NCBI RefSeq assembly: GCF_016103465.1
Contig: NZ_JAEEAP010000022.1
Location: 1-44,287, forward strand
Source of the DNA: Streptomyces sabulosicollis
Lineage (GTDB): Bacteria; Actinomycetota; Actinomycetes; Streptomycetales; Streptomycetaceae
Reading direction: 5' to 3'
Length of the DNA stretch: 44,287 nt
Below, piece by piece: positions 43,189 to 44,287 of this stretch. The first letter of the stretch is position 1; each line of letters opens with the position of its first letter. Under the pieces are notes generated by a model, which was not told where the DNA came from, did not search any database, and was given only the letters and a program-made list of their open reading frames with translations. The position numbers were made by a program, and so were the translations under genes.

Positions 43189-44153
43189 CAGGAGATCACC
43201 ACCTTGACGACGCCGGTGAGGGCGATCTGGGCCAGTGAGAGCGGAATGAGGCAGGTCCAGGCGAACCGCTGCAGCTGGTCCTCGCGCAGCCGCGGATAGC
43301 TGACCCGCAGCCAGATCACGACGAAGGCGAGGACGGCCGTCTTCAGCAGCGTCCACAGCCAGCCGAGGCCGTCGGCGAACGGACCGTGCCAGCCACCGAG
43401 GAAGAGCACGGTGGTCAGCCCGCACAGGACGACGATGCCCGCGTACTCGGCGAGCAGGAAGAGCGCGAACCGCAAGCCCGTGTACTCGGTGTACGCACCG
43501 AAGATGATCTCGGAGTCGGCGATCGGCGCGTCGAACGGCGGGCGCTGGAGCTCGGCGAGCCCGGCGGTGAAGAACACCACCCCGCCGACGATCTGCCACG
43601 GCACCCACCACCACTCGAACGCGTCGAGGATGCCGGGCAGCGAGACCGTGCCCGCCGCCATCGCCACGGAGGCGGCGGTGAGCAGCATCGGCAGCTCGTA
43701 CGCCATGAGCTGGGCGGCCGTGCGCAGGCCGCCGAGGAGGGAGAACTTGTTCGCCGAGGCCCAGCCCGCCATCAGCGAACCCAGCACCCCGACGCCCATC
43801 ACGGCGAGCACGAAGAAGATGCCCGCGTCCAGGACCTGGCCGACCGCGCCCTCGGCGGGGCCGATCGGGATCGCGACGAGGACGAGGAGGTACGGCAGCA
43901 GGGCGACGGCGGGCGCGAGCTGGAAGATCCGCCGGTCGGCCCCGGCCGGTACGACGTCTTCCTTCTGCGCGAACTTCACCCCGTCCGCGACCAGCTGGGC
44001 CCATCCGTGGAAGCCGCCCGCGTACATCGGCCCGAGGCGGCCCTGCATATGGGCCATGACCTTGTGCTCGGTCTGCCCCACGACCAGGGGCAGCACGAGG
44101 AAGGCGAGCAGGAGGGCGAGCAGTCGCAGCGCGACGTCGAGGACGTCGTTCAT
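43188..44153 (-). CDS. nuoH: NADH-quinone oxidoreductase subunit H
   Basis: 321 aa, ATG start at 44153 overlapping the upstream stop (ATGA). It has eight membrane segments. The quinone-cavity motifs [66 protein letters not shown] and [13 protein letters not shown] are complete. Shorter than the ~450-residue NuoH of the main Streptomyces nuo operon, as I recall it. It connects the peripheral arm to the membrane arm. Confidence 0.96.
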   Translation of the reverse strand: MNDVLDVALRLLALLLAFLVLPLVVGQTEHKVMAHMQGRLGPMYAGGFHGWAQLVADGVKFAQKEDVVPAGADRRIFQLAPAVALLPYLLVLVAIPIGPAEGAVGQVLDAGIFFVLAVMGVGVLGSLMAGWASANKFSLLGGLRTAAQLMAYELPMLLTAASVAMAAGTVSLPGILDAFEWWWVPWQIVGGVVFFTAGLAELQRPPFDAPIADSEIIFGAYTEYTGLRFALFLLAEYAGIVVLCGLTTVLFLGGWHGPFADGLGWLWTLLKTAVLAFVVIWLRVSYPRLREDQLQRFAWTCLIPLSLAQIALTGVVKVVIS

Positions 44154-44287
44154 GCGGTGCCTCCTGGGTCGTCGTCGGTGCCGGTGCCGGTGCCGGTGCT
44201 GTTGCCGGTGCCGGTGTCGGTGTCGGTGTCGGTGTCGGTGCCGTTGTCGGTGCCGGGGGCGGCGTCCGGGGTGGCCGGGGTGCCGGG
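44150..44287 (-). CDS. C-terminus of the gene upstream of nuoH (probably nuoD), truncated
   Basis: Open minus-strand frame from the window edge to TGA at 44152-44150, overlapping the nuoH ATG (ATGA). The visible 45 residues are low-complexity Gly/Thr/Asp ([15 protein letters not shown], then [12 protein letters not shown]), encoded by GGC/GAC-ACC hexamer-like repeats. In the second Streptomyces nuo operon the gene before nuoH is nuoD; here that is inferred only from position, and nuoG remains possible. Confidence 0.6.
   Translation of the reverse strand, partial: PGTPATPDAAPGTDNGTDTDTDTDTGTGNSTGTGTGTDDDPGGTA

Noticed and set aside
44154-44287. Repeat at the right edge as a non-coding microsatellite
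   Set aside because: The minus frame is open to the window edge and its stop overlaps the nuoH ATG exactly as at the other operon junctions, so it is coding.

Overview
The window is a chromosomal segment of a high-GC actinomycete, almost certainly a Streptomyces. The grounds are the very high GC content, frequent GTG starts with one TTG start, tRNA genes without an encoded CCA, and the gene order. I identify the genus from family and synteny knowledge, not from a database search. Most of the window is core chromosome rather than a mobile island.

Left part (1-21261, almost all minus strand). A truncated beta-propeller gene (+) faces a translationally coupled pair: an SRPBCC protein with a polyacidic tail and a partner with a lysine/alanine-rich tail. 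Next comes the translation/transcription superblock. In transcription order (right to left) it reads tRNA-Trp, secE, nusG, rplK, rplA, a lipoprotein gene, rplJ, rplL, rpoB, rpoC, rpsL, rpsG, fusA, tuf. Regulatory signals are readable here: an rplJ promoter with an L10-type leader and a TTTT attenuator hairpin, two candidate rpoB promoters, a good str-operon promoter with a structured leader of about 190 nt, and hairpin terminators after tuf, rpoC, rplL, rplA and nusG.

Middle (21443-34938). aspC-type aminotransferase and an adenosine deaminase-like gene (+) converge on murB. murB is followed by hadB-hadA-like dehydratase genes, rpmG, tRNA-Met and tRNA-Thr (all minus). This keeps the rpmG-hadA-hadB ... 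tRNA-Trp-secE-nusG order known from mycobacteria. A less conserved stretch follows. It holds a CodA-like amidohydrolase that appears to have lost its catalytic residues and carries an in-frame 5 x 18 bp repeat, an NAD(P)-binding SDR protein, a DUF3574 secreted protein, a DUF1206 membrane protein, and an amidohydrolase_2 gene with a promoter and a perfect 23-bp operator-like palindrome. Then come mscL with a C-terminal zinc ribbon, an AraC regulator, a stand-alone ANTAR protein, decayed gene remnants, tRNA-Tyr and yajQ.

Right part (35011-44287, minus strand). htpX-yccF are coupled. Downstream of the window edge, in transcription order, lies a complex I-type operon: a truncated upstream gene, then nuoH, I, J, K, L, M, N, nearly all overlapping by 1-4 bases. 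The divergent NuoI and the short NuoH suggest the second Streptomyces nuo operon, which lacks the NADH-oxidising NuoEFG module, but the upstream genes are outside the window.

No phage, transposon, CRISPR array or biosynthetic cluster is visible. The best leads are the charge-complementary gene pair next to tuf, the degenerate repeat-bearing CodA-like protein, the palindrome controlling the amidohydrolase_2 gene, the str leader with a possible leaderless short ORF, and natural variation in the rifampicin region of RpoB.
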